From Volutella citrinella (lineage: Eukaryota; Ascomycota; Sordariomycetes; Hypocreales; Nectriaceae), in contig JAWZSP010000001.1 in the NCBI GenBank assembly GCA_034401135.1, forward strand, positions 4,526,001 to 4,590,000: a stretch of DNA of 64,000 nucleotides, given 5' to 3'. This document shows, piece by piece, positions 11,529 to 21,809 of this stretch. Numbering within the stretch: position 1 is the stretch's first letter; the number at the start of each line of letters is the position of its first letter. The position numbers and the translations under genes were made by a program. The notes beneath the pieces are model-generated. The model worked only from the letters and a program-made list of their open reading frames with translations, made no database searches and had not been told where the DNA came from.

Positions 11529-12753
11529 ATGCCCGAATGCGCTCGGTTAGACACGCTGACCGATTTCGAAGGATACGTCAGTGCGCTCGAGGAGGAGACC
11601 GCCTGGAAGGCCTCTGATCTGGCAGCATGTGGGCTTCAAATATGCTCAGCGGTATACGGCACTGGAAACCCTGATATCTCGGGGATTGGTGTAACAGATT
11701 CCTCCTGCCTTGGTGGGCTTGAAAGTCATGATCTGATATGAACAATAGGTCACTACAGGCTATGTTATCCAGTCATCGCTATGTTACCTTTTGGCCATGC
11801 TGGTTATCATTTTCAGAATGCGGGCTTCTTCTTCTTCTCAAGAAAGCAGACCCTTGACGGCCCTGGTGGTGGGTCTGCGGTCCTTCTACTATGCAGCAGC
11901 ATACTTCTCCGTCGCTATGCAGGTGGCTACCACCTCTTCTCTGGCCCAGAAAGACTTTGGCCTAAGCACCGGTGACTTTGGGGCAATAGAAGCGCAGATC
12001 TCACAGGCAGTCTCGGTTGTCTGCGTGCTCCCGCTGCTCACATCTTACACCCTGCTCGATGGGACGGACGGGGATAAGCGCTACAACCCCCGTCTATTCC
12101 TCCTGAATTTGAATGTGGCACTGTCCTTCTATCCCTTTCTCTCGAGGTGCATTCAATGGTTCGGTGCCTCGTTAATAGGGGACCAGGATGGTGCAGTTGT
12201 GTCGAATGCCAACTGGAATTCGTTGGAGCGCGTTTGTTTCTCCAAAGGGCTGGATGGGCTGCGAGAGGATGGTTTATACAGGGCCGCCGGAGTCCTCGAG
12301 CTCGTCTGCTCTCTCATCATCTATCTATTTGCTGTGTGGCATCTAGTACTACTACTAAAAATGTCTCGGAATAACAAGCGCGCCCGAGGGCAAGAAAAGA
12401 TGTCGCAGCACAAGGTGGACAAGTGGAAGCGTGGCGGCACATGCTTCGGATGGTTTCTGCAAACCATACCGTTGGCATTATCTCTTCCACTTTTGGTCAT
12501 CGTGTTCCGCCTTAGGTCGGTACAAAAGCAGCTCATCACAAATACAACACTGGGGTATGATGGGGACAAGTGGGGGTTTGGACAAATCGTATCGGTCGTC
12601 ATCTTCTTGCCAGTTTTCGTTGATGTGTTTTACACATTTTTGTTTCCTGCACATGTCAAGACTGCGATTGTCGAAGGGCTAAATGAAGATGAAAACCATG
12701 GGACAAATGATGTGGCCGGTATTGACACTGAAGTTGTGCCGAGTAGGGATTAA
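11529..12753 (+). CDS. Predicted seven-helix membrane protein, fungal hypothetical
   Basis: Exons 11529..11690 and 11749..12753 give 388 aa. The 58-nt intron (gtaaca..aatag) joins NPDISGIG to VTTGYVIQSS in phase; this NPDI-GIG-x-Y-x-IQ pattern recurs in fungal membrane hypotheticals. An alternative donor two bases upstream with acceptor ctacag would remove three residues. I count about seven hydrophobic segments, near residues 55-77, 90-112, 125-145, 160-180, 225-247, 285-307 and 328-350. The C-terminus is acidic and probably cytosolic. The N-terminal exon carries Cys-containing, probably extracellular sequence. Codons 184-214 share a 90-bp block with a copy 5 kb away. No enzyme or transporter motif was recognised. 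Confidence 0.7.
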
Positions 12754-12769
12754 AGGTCAGCTGGTGTCA

Positions 12770-12810
12770 CCAAGACCTGGTGTTGATCCAATGTCACCGT
12801 CGCCAGTGGG
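12770..12810 (-). repeat. Scrap of a second Cys-rich membrane-protein gene
   Basis: These 41 bp match 10599..10639 at 37 positions. The source copy lies in the Pro/Gly linker of the frameshifted gene. Read on the minus strand the scrap still encodes a linker-like GDGDIGSTPGLG. It starts 17 bp after the stop of the seven-helix gene. No other exon of such a paralogue was found around it, so it looks like a residue of duplication or deletion. Confidence 0.55.
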
Positions 12811-13194
12811 TTCATGTTATCTGGATTAATTACAGGGGGCCGGGGTGAATCCACCACGGGCCCTCTCTGGCAGCTCCTAAAATTAGATCTGGAGGATTTG
12901 TGACATAACTGACTAATATTCAACTAAATCCACAACTACCCTTGCTCGGCGATGGGGTCGCAGGCTATTGTATGTGCAATTGCCAGTAAGGTAGAGATAA
13001 GCGCCAGGGTTCACTCTACTTAAGGGGGACTAAGATCCGTCCCCCTCGAGTAGACGATCGGGGCGGCATGTGACAAGAGTATGGAATATGAACACAGTCC
13101 ACATCAACTCCCTGGTCCTCGTGTAGCCAGCGGCCGCTCGCGATCCTCTTTGACCCCCACCCCCCAGAAAAGAATAATACATAATAGAGTATAC
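12811..13194. other. Intergenic region upstream of the subtilase-like gene
   Basis: Mixed-composition spacer with a C-rich run near 13155 (CCCCCACCCCCC). It presumably contains promoter elements of the downstream gene. No coding potential was seen. Confidence 0.4.
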
Positions 13195-13204
13195 CATATA
13201 AGGA
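13195..13204 (+). promoter_or_regulatory. TATA-like element of the subtilase-like gene
   Basis: The element CCATATAAGG lies about 70 bp upstream of the start codon at 13271. This spacing suits a TATA box, but the call rests on sequence alone. Confidence 0.35.
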
Positions 13205-13270
13205 GAGCCTTTTTACCATGAAAACCTTACAGCAGCTCAGCGAGTTGTCCATTGCGCTGCTGCCGTTGCC

Positions 13271-16200
13271 ATGTTGCTGCGTTCAGCCCTCCTGGGTGGC
13301 CTCCTTTCAGTATATGGTGCCCACTCCCAAGAAGAACCGTCGAGGACAAAGATAAAAGCAGTCACTCGAACAATAACAGTAACTATTCCAGTCAGGGGTC
13401 TGTCCTCGGCGACTCAAACACTGGGTACCACAGTGGGAAAAAACAGCACTGCAACAGACACAGCAAGCGATGTTACAGAAACAACCAGCACAATAACAGA
13501 CACAGCAAGCAATGCTACAGAAACAACCATCGTGGTTACAGTCACTATTCAGGCCACCGTCCTCCCACCTGACGCAGCGAGAAGCAGCGTTCATGTCCCT
13601 AATGAACCTCAACAGCAACAAGGCAGTGCTCAAACTGACACGGAAATGCGTGGATACACCCAGACCTCCGCAACTGCTGCGCTACAGAGAGACAAGGCAA
13701 CATCCACTGGAAACAACATTGGCATTTCTACAACAGATCAGATTTCCACTACCATGCCTTTCTCTTCAGGAACAGCACCAGATCACAGCACCTCGGCCGA
13801 AGCTGGACTGCAAAGCAGTCATTTCTCCTCCACAGACACAGACTCGGCAGACAATACCGCGACATCTAGCACATTTGAGGACAGCATTCATGTTCCAGTA
13901 CCTGGTGTGGCAACAGAGGACATCAGCCATGCAACATCACAGAGCACCGATACAGATACAGGACCTTCAGCCTCGCTTGACTCTCCAAGCAGCGGAAGTG
14001 TCACTGTCACATCGGCGCTGCGTGAGTCTCTGCCCACAAGCGACGAAACGCAACATGGCATGTTGACAACTCACCCGGAGGCGCAACACGGCATCACTGC
14101 TGTTCCAACCACAATCCTGACTGCCACGACCGATGTGCCTGGCGGTGTGCCATTTGTCCCAATTATACCTCCGCCAGTCATCAAACCCCCGCCGATCGTA
14201 AGACCTCCTGCGCCAGGTTCCCCTCCTCCTCCTCCTCCCGGTTCACCACCTCCGCCATATTCGCCTCCCGGTTCACCACCTCCTCCATATTCACCTCCCG
14301 GTTCCCCCATCCCTCCGGTTGTCCCCATCAAGCCAAGCAGCCCGGGAAATAACAATCCGCAAAACCCCAATAATCCGAGCGACCCTGGAAATCCAAATGG
14401 TCCACTTCCACCCCCGCCTCCTGAGAGCCCCGAAAACATGAAGCCGTCAGATGGTGCCTCAGACGGACCAACCAGAGCAACCCAGGCACCTACCAGCGCC
14501 GCGCAGTCGACGCAAGAGCCCGCATCGACCACAGAGTCTGCTACTACTACTACTGCTTCCCAGATGTACTGCAGGGCGAAATCGACTTCTGCTGCTGGGC
14601 CTGCCAAGAATTTCGGAATTCAGCCTCGTGCCGACGCTGATCCCAACTCAGGACCGAGCTGCACTCTAGTCATGTACCACATGGTCTTTCCCAAGTTCAG
14701 AGACCCTTTAAGTATATCAGTACTGAGGAACCAACTGTTGCAACTCGACGTCTTCAGAGAATTGAAGGAACAAGCCCTCGATGGCTTTGGTACTATGTAC
14801 TTTACTTTGTGGATGATCGGCGACAAGGCTCGCGGACTTCTCACCAGCCCCTATGTGAGTTACTCCAAGTCACCTACACGAGATGAGCCTTCTTTCTTCA
14901 GACGACTCATCCCAGTTCCAGGTTTCTTCAGTCGCCGAGGTGACTGACAATGACGTCGTGTATGATGACCCCCCACGTCGACCGCCAGATCACCCAGAGG
15001 TCCCCCCTCCTCCTCCTCCAGGCCCAACTTACTTTTGGCGCCAAAAAGGACGGACAGAGGACATTGTGTTGAACCACCAAAAGGGCCTTCTCCTATCTCA
15101 GTACGATGGGATGACACTTATCAATCGAAACCCCGGCGCAGGAATAGATATTTACTTGTTTGAAGACAAGACTCTGCTAATCCATTCGGTTCGTTCATCC
15201 ATTCGCCTGATTTGAATTTGACATCGAGACTAACCCCGATCTCCAGGAGTTCAACAATGGCTACTTCCCTGCGAGATATGCAAGATATCACTCTCCAGTG
15301 GATAAGCGTATTCCCTGGGTTGCCGATGCCGACGAAGAGAGTGTCGTTCATGCAGGGTGTATGGCCGCACATGCTGGTGGTCACACTTTAGGTATGGCAA
15401 AGAATGCAAGGCTGAATATGGTTGATGTATGTGGTATAGGCGGCCCAGACTGCTTTCTTCAATCACTTCGGGACATAGCCCACCAGGCATCTGGCCGGCC
15501 TAGCGTCTTCTCCATGTCACTCGGATTCTGGAGGTACAGGGAGCTTAGGGGACAAACGGTGTTCGCATTTCCATCTATTGTTGCTGGTCAGGATATTTGG
15601 CCTGAACTCCAGCTTCTATATTCTGCTATTTTGAAGCGAATGGTTGTAAGGAATATCATACCGATCTGCGCTACTGGCAATGAGGGTACTGTAAGTACCA
15701 GACTCGGTCTTGAAAATGCCTGGAGCACCATGACTAACATCCTGCTTACAGCGAACTATCAACAACGATTGGCTTCCCGTTAGCCTCACCAAGGCTGAGA
15801 ATGGAGACCTTCGTGTCAAAGGACTTGTTTCAGTTGGCGCCACGACCAATGATGGGATGGATCCGTGGCCTGGTACGAATTGGGACCGAACCGCAAGCAA
15901 TCCGGCAAACTGGATGCCAATGATTTGGGCACCCGGCGGGAGTTATGAATGCCCTGACGGAGCTGATGGCTTTCGCAGAGATCTATATGCCGGGACATCT
16001 GGCGGTAAGTACATCGAATGGCTTCCCATCCACAGGCGCGACATCTGACTAAGTGATGATCTAGCCACCGCAAAGCTAGCCGGGACACTTGCCCATATCA
16101 TGGAAGATATGATTAGGAGCGGCGAGATCGGCAACGGTGGTGCCGACGACGTGGCCAAGGTAGAGCAGAGGCTCCTATCGCTGTCTTGGGACCGGAACCC

Positions 16201-16936
16201 CAACAGACAGCCCGACCCCGCGAACGGCATTGTCCCAAACATCAATGTCGCGTACAACGGACTCAAACTGACAGACCTGATACTCCCTGAGGCTCCTGTG
16301 TGCCACCTTTTCGCGCGGGATGATGAGCCGCCCGTGGGTCCCGACATGCTTGGATGCAAACGACCGGCTGGGACCTCCTTCACAACGGAAATAAGACCGA
16401 CCAGGTCTGCGGCTGACCAGTCTGCGACAAACCCCGATGCCACCAAGGGAAGCGAGATCACTTCTGTTCCTAGTGCTTCCCTTGGTTATCCCAGGGATGC
16501 TTCTGCCTCTATGGTAAGTAGCAGCAGCAAACTGAGAACTACGGCATCAGGACCTCCGGGGCATGAGTCTACCGCCACGGCAGGCATTGATCCGGGCCTT
16601 ATCGGCGGGGGCCCTGACTCGGGAACTGCATCATCAGGATATCCAAATCCTCAACCTACCACCACGACGAGCAGCGCTCCCGACTTTGTTGGCGGGGCTC
16701 CTGGTATGGGAACTGCAATTCCAGGACCTCCAAAGGATCACCTGAGCACCAAGACCACCACAACCAGTAGCACAGCGATTTATGTTGGCGGGTCGCCTGG
16801 CATGGGCGTCGTGCCCGTACAGGGCCCTGGTGCTATGCCCAGGTCTATGACCACCAAGACTAGAACTGGCGTCGCCTCCGCTTCAAGCAGCCATGCCACA
16901 TGGGTTGTTGTTGGCGGGTCACACGGCGGTGGATGA
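13271..16936 (+). CDS. Large secreted subtilase-like protein with altered catalytic triad
   Basis: Five exons, 13271..14854, 14922..15188, 15247..15690, 15752..16004 and 16065..16936, give 1139 aa; every junction keeps frame. Residues 1-19 look like a signal peptide. Residues 20-430 are Ser/Thr-rich, ending in an extensin-like Pro block (about 311-353). The peptidase S8-like domain covers about 585-870. Against proteinase K it aligns without gaps at the Asp and His motifs: GxG-x-x-IYLFEDK puts Glu609 where the catalytic Asp should be, His652 (VHAGCMAAHAGG) is kept, as are Asn762 (ATGNEG) and Ser848 (AGTSGATA). The C-terminal 200 residues are Ser/Thr-rich with repeated VGG-x-PGMG units. It could be an inactive subtilase used for binding, or an enzyme with changed activity. 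The start is the only ATG leading directly into a signal peptide. Confidence 0.75.
14234..14308 (+). repeat. 30-bp tandem repeat coding a Pro-rich linker
   Basis: Two and a half 30-bp units encode PPGSPPPPYS-type repeats inside the subtilase-like gene. The preceding CCT run adds more prolines. Such repeats form stiff, probably glycosylated stalks and change length easily by slippage. Confidence 0.75.
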
Positions 16937-17019
16937 TGTTGGTGTCCATACGATGTTAGGCCAGGTTACTGAGAAGTGACTTTTGGGGTTATAATATATG
17001 GCATTTATTTGGCTTCTTT

Positions 17020-17143
17020 TAGGCTTGGGCTAGAGTCAGGGATACGGGTTTCGATTTGTTAGGCTCAGGCGAGACCCAAGGATTCAGTTACATGAATTGC
17101 CTAGGCTTAGGCGAGGTTCAGGAATGCGGTTATACTAAATGTG
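17020..17143. repeat. Imperfect 40-42-bp tandem repeat, three units
   Basis: Three units begin with TAGGCT(T/C)(G/A)GGC at 17020, 17060 and 17102. They differ at many positions, mostly by transitions. The array lies between the subtilase-like gene and the 90-bp duplicated block. No coding sense was seen. Confidence 0.55.
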
Positions 17144-17233
17144 TTCTCTCGAGGTGTATTCAATGGTTCGGTGCCTCGTTTATGGGGGATCAGGACGGTG
17201 CAGTTGTGTCGAATGCCAACTGGAATTCGTTGG
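17144..17233 (+). repeat. 90-bp copy of part of the seven-helix gene
   Basis: Positions 17144..17233 match 12137..12226 at 85 of 90 positions with no gap. The source lies inside the seven-helix membrane protein coding sequence. Four of the five differences are transitions. This copy has no flanking exon sequence of that gene. It directly abuts the truncated remnant on the other strand. Confidence 0.85.
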
Positions 17234-17715
17234 TGTCAAGATCTGATGGGGTGGTGGCATGAACGTTGGTTCCCATTGTATTTCCGGCGGCAACAACGAT
17301 GGAGGTTTGTGTGTTTTATCAATCTCCCGTACGAGTTGAATCGTCTCATTTGATCTGAATGTTTGTCAGTAAAGGAGCAAAAAAGTACCTTGAAAAACCA
17401 TAGGTCGCACGAGGTTTTGAATTGAATCCATCGCCATCCGGCTTGGGATCGTCGATTTCTTCCATGTCCTTAATGGGTTGGATTTGAATCAAGGCCATTC
17501 GGTGTACACTGAGATTCCCGATATCGTTGTCTAGGCGGAACAAATTGTTTGAGCATCAGGTGATGGGTTGAGATTCATATATGCAGGACTGAGGTAGGGA
17601 AATGCTAGTATAAAAACTTACCTGTGGGGTATTTTTAGGTATCGTCACCTGTGGGTGGTGGGGTACAGACATGGATTTCATCCCAGTTGATACTCGAACG
17701 GCCAGGGCGGGAGTG
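17234..17715 (-). pseudogene. Truncated remnant of a spliced gene of unknown family
   Basis: Three open blocks on the complement, 17649..17715, 17389..17530 and 17234..17354, join through good GT..AG introns into one frame. The product contains SSINWDEIHVCTPPPTD, then QIQPIKDMEEIDDPKPDGDG and THKPPSLLPPEIQWEP. The codon pattern and splice sites look like real protein-coding DNA. There is no start: the frame closes at a stop at 17716..17718, near an 11-base T run at 17735. At the other end it runs straight into the 90-bp duplicated block and soon stops. I do not recognise the family. It looks like a gene cut at both ends by rearrangement. Confidence 0.5.
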
Positions 17716-17718
17716 TCA

Positions 17719-19510
17719 GCGTGCGGACCAGATTCTTTTTTTTTTTTTGAATTCGTTCAGCTTGCTTGTCCCTCGTAACGGCTTCTAGAAGTAATCTGGG
17801 GCCGGAAGTTTCCAATTTGATCCCACCATCGCCATGGAGCACGCGCGGGGCCACTGTAGCGGTGGGCCACCCAAGGCTGCAAGGACCCCTAAACTTGCCC
17901 TGGTTGACAGCGGGCATCGCGCAAGTGCAGACGCCCCCGAGGCACCCTTCCCATTGTCTCGTGGCTGGGTAGCCCTTGGCGCGACGAGACCCGACTCAGA
18001 CTCGTGACGGACTGCATTCCAGCGCAAAGGGGCGCCGGCCGCGCCGGATTCACGGCGCCACCGTGCATGCCGCTGTCAGAACTCGGCCAAGGCTTTGCGT
18101 GGCGCATCCTGCGATTTGATGGGTGAAGAAGCCCAGCAATGACCTCGCCAGTTGCCATCCTGCATGATGTTCGTCAGGGCATCATGTCTAGCTGAGTGCA
18201 GCCAGCGGTGAACGGGGGCCTCGACTGGCTCAGCAGGAAGAGCCCCAGTGCAGCTTCCTCCCGACAGACCTGCCTTGGCTGGGCGTCAGAATGGATGCTC
18301 GTCCTCGGGCGGAGCACCTGAGCTAGAAAACTCCATCCACGTCCAGCACCGAAGCGTCTCTGGTCTTGCCGTCTCCGTGGGGCGGCGGCGGCGGCCGTGG
18401 AGCACTACGACGTCCAACAGCGCCGCCGAACGGTGCCAGCGCAGTGGCGGCCATGGATGTGCCGTGTTATCGGCGATGCGCTGGCTGGCGAATGCTCTGT
18501 GCCGATGTGCCCTGCGTTTTACTACTCCTGCAGCATGCCTGGGGCGAGCAAGGATGGGCGGCTTTGCGATCCCCAACCTCGCGGCTCTGACCTGCAGCGA
18601 GCGCATAAAGGACGATGGAATAAGAAGAGTCGCCTATGGCTACCTACCTATACTTTCCGGTCCTCTTCCTCTCTCCTCCTTCTTCTTTACTCACTGTCTC
18701 TTCCTCCCGCTTGTCAGCCTCGCCATCTCGCAACGGCCGTTCCGACCTGACGGACCCGGAGCCCCCACCTGTCTCGGCCATCTCGGTGTCTCTTGTTCCC
18801 GAGTGCGACTTGCGGTAGCTTCAATTGGCGAAACTGTGCTTTCGAGCTGGTCACTCAAACAGCCACACCGGGCAAGCCAGCAACGTGGGGTGACTTTAGG
18901 ACCGCTGACGAAAAGGACGTCATAGCAGCAGGTCTCGTGAGCTGCTCCAACACTTTACCCGTCTTCCACCACACTAGAGCCTCGTGGAGGTGGAGGTTTG
19001 GTTTGAGTCAAGACCACGAGCCAGATCTGGCGATCCGCGCCATTGCGGGTCTTGGCGCTCCACTCTCGCTTACACGCCCTCGACGCCATTCAGCATCACA
19101 GCTTCCAGACATCTGGTCAGTCCAACGCCTCTTCTTGCTCCTCAGAAGCCTCAATGGCATTCCCGGTTCGTGTCCCGTTCTTGTGTATATAGTCAGAACT
19201 ATTCTATCATCCGACCATTCGCGCATTGTTCAGTCCTTCACTCCAAACCAACTGCAAAACACACTCTCTTTCCAGACTTGCGGGCCAAGTCAAGAAAGGC
19301 TTCATTCGTCACCCAACGGGCCACCATCCATCTATTCACATTCTCAACTGTCTTTTCAATTGACAAAATCACCAATACCCTCTTTTCGCCGCACAACAGC
19401 ACTTGATACAATCTCTGCCATCCACTCTTTCCGGCTGACTCGGGCAAAGCCCACTCCTCTCACTACCTGCTACTGCTTTCCATCTTTCTACACTCTTTTA
19501 CTCAGCCGCC
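17719..19510. other. Long upstream region of the Pro-rich hypothetical gene
   Basis: About 1.8 kb. It begins with a T11 run (17735..17745) next to the remnant. GC-rich DNA with only shadow-type open frames follows. From about 18640 the plus strand becomes pyrimidine-rich (TCCTCTTCCTCTC and similar), as expected of a promoter and long 5' leader in filamentous fungi. No separate gene is supported. Confidence 0.45.
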
Positions 19511-20933
19511 ATGTCCATCTTCAACTTCCGGCGCGCCCGCCATACCAAGGAAGCCAGCGCCAAAGCCGTCGAGGAGCAGCCCGTCAAGCCCCGTGTTGCC
19601 TATCGCCATATCCCCACGCACGCAGCCAGTGACGCCATTGCCAGTGCGCCTGCAGGCTGCCGGCGTGAGGAGCGCTCCAAGGTGCGCGATGAGAACCGCA
19701 AGCGGTGCCTCCTCGCCGCTGCTCACCCTGATGAGTTCCACAACAGCATGCCCGGCATCCCGAGCACTGCGACTGGCCACTCAGCCGCTGCTTCATATGC
19801 ATCGAGCTCTCGCAACCATACGCCCACGCGCACACCGCAAAACGGCAGCTTCGCGGGCTTCTCCTCTGTCAGCAGCAGCAGCGACGACGGCTACTACCCC
19901 GACGACATCCGGCCAGTCTTCCGGGACGTCCAGTACACGGGCGCGGTGTCGCTCAAGGGCAAGGAGGTTGATCGAGGCCCGTTCTTACCCGCCGGCCGCA
20001 TCAGCCGCTCGTCGAGCAAAGGTTCGTTTGGTGTGGAGGCCTACCGATCATCTGTCGTGGTGATCTAATAGTGAAACCGTTTCTCCAGGAGGTATCTCGT
20101 CCACGGTGTCGGGGTCCTCTTTGGAGGTGTATGAGATGCGCACTCGGCGGTTTGCGCAGTCCGTGGACCCCATTGAGAGGCCCGCGACAACCATCGGACA
20201 TGAACGACAACGACGACATCATCAACAACAAGAACCCCATCGGCTGCATCCAAGCTCGCCCAGGGCCTCTGGCCACTCCCTCGACAAGTTCCTCAGCATC
20301 GTATCCAGCCCGGCGGCAGCATTCAGCGACCCTCGGCCGCCGCCGCTGCCATTCAAGGGGGCTTTGGATTCAAACCCGCCATTCCCGCCGTCCAGGACGC
20401 CGGCCACGGAACTGGCAAGCCCGCCGACAACACCAACCTGGCCGTCCTCTCCAACACTCCGTCGTCACCATGGCCACCGACACGACGACTCCAGCTCGTC
20501 GATCCCATCCCTTACGCCAAACTCTAGCAGGACCCGGCTCTCCGGCCCCATCACGCCCCCCGAGAGGGACTACTCGTCGCACAGGGTGGGAGTCTACTTC
20601 GACGCGACCCCTTCGCCGCTCTTCTCCGCAGAGTTCCAGCCTGTTGCGGGCATCCAGCTGGACCGTTCTCCGGAGGCGGCCCACAAGCGCAGCCTCTCGC
20701 GCTCAAAGTACCAGCAAAAGGAGATCATCGATCCCAGCGTCTGTTTCCTGGACTTTGGGCTGGACCCTCCAGACCAGAAGCTGGTGGCGCCCTTCCCGGA
20801 ACCCCCACCACCTCCTCCTCCGCCTCCGCCCAACAAGAGCCGGCGCAAGAGCTGGGGCTTCGTCCGCAAGGGAAGCAAGCTGCTCCGGAAACACCGCCAG
20901 TCCGGTTCTCATTCTGCAGCTGTCGGCAGCTGA
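19511..20933 (+). CDS. Pro/Ser-rich hypothetical protein
   Basis: Exons 19511..20021 and 20089..20933 give 451 aa. The 67-nt intron (gttcgt..ctccag) joins SSSKG to GISST in phase. The protein is mostly low-complexity: many Ser, Pro and Arg residues, a PFPEPPPPPPPPPP run near the end, and a basic C-terminus (KSRRKSWGFVRKGSKLLRK). A somewhat more ordered stretch (EIIDPSVCFLDFGLDPPDQK) precedes the Pro run. There is no signal peptide or membrane helix. I do not recognise a family; it resembles the disordered nuclear or cortical adaptor proteins conserved among Sordariomycetes. The start codon follows a pyrimidine-rich leader and has a CCGCC-ATG-TC context. Confidence 0.7.
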
Positions 20934-21809
20934 AACGTGGGGGAAGTAGCGAACCATTTCGGGACAGCCCTGGTCCGGTCTGGGCTTTGTTGGCGTTGAT
21001 TGCGATTCATGGCGGGCCCATTGTGTAGTCGCTGGCTTGGCGCCTCATGACAGATGCGGAAACCAGGGCAATTTTCTCGATTGTGCTTTTTTCCATTATT
21101 AGCGTCTTCCATCAAAGCCTGTCTATCACTTGGACACTATTGAGTCGATCTAGAATTGTGAACCTTTATTTGGGCTGGCACTGTAGGCTATGCGGATATC
21201 GCTGAGCTGTCCCTGGATATGCGCCGTCTTCTTCATGTCAATGCCCCAGACTCTAAACTTACTCGCATAACTACCGGAACATGGTAGTAGTAACTAAAGT
21301 ACTACACACTTCGTGGCTCCAAGCACACTGAAGGAATTGCTTGACTTATACCTCCACCACCGGAAGATGTCCACGGGTGGAAGTTGGTTGTGCCCCGCCA
21401 ATCCACAGGGACCCCTGCTCTATAGCGGCGGGGAGGGCGCATTATTGGCCCGCGCACAATGCGCGGCAAGCGTCACTCCCGTGCAGTTAGCGCCACATCG
21501 CCTTCTGTCGCGTACCACTCAATAAGGTAGCGACAGATTGTAAGCTCCGTGGCCTCGATTGTGACCTTCATGTCACCTTTCCTTCAGATCCCCTGTCGCA
21601 CACTTCAGTCTCTCCCTCAGCGCCGCCAGTCCGGCGCATCCGTTGTCTCTCCTTCCCCCATTCTCCTTCCTTCCTTCCTTTTCGTTTTGTCCTTGACGTC
21701 TCCTCCCCAGCAGGATTCCCCGATGCGCACCAACTGATCTCACGACTTCCCCCCTTCCAGCTGCCTCCTCCTCCTGGCCCGGCCTTTGCTGCTGAGCTCC
21801 GCACTCGTC
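20934..21809. other. Intergenic region before ALG5
   Basis: About 0.9 kb holding the 3' UTR of the Pro-rich gene and the ALG5 promoter. A pyrimidine-rich tract (21575..21710) precedes the ALG5 start, as is usual for fungal core promoters. No other feature was seen. Confidence 0.5.

Noticed and set aside
17735..17745. T11 run as the tail of a retroposed element
   Set aside because: No target-site duplication or element sequence could be found around it; noted only as a possible break boundary.
18248..18925. Plus-strand open frame of 225 codons
   Set aside because: No motif, biased residues, and located in the pyrimidine-rich leader of the next gene.
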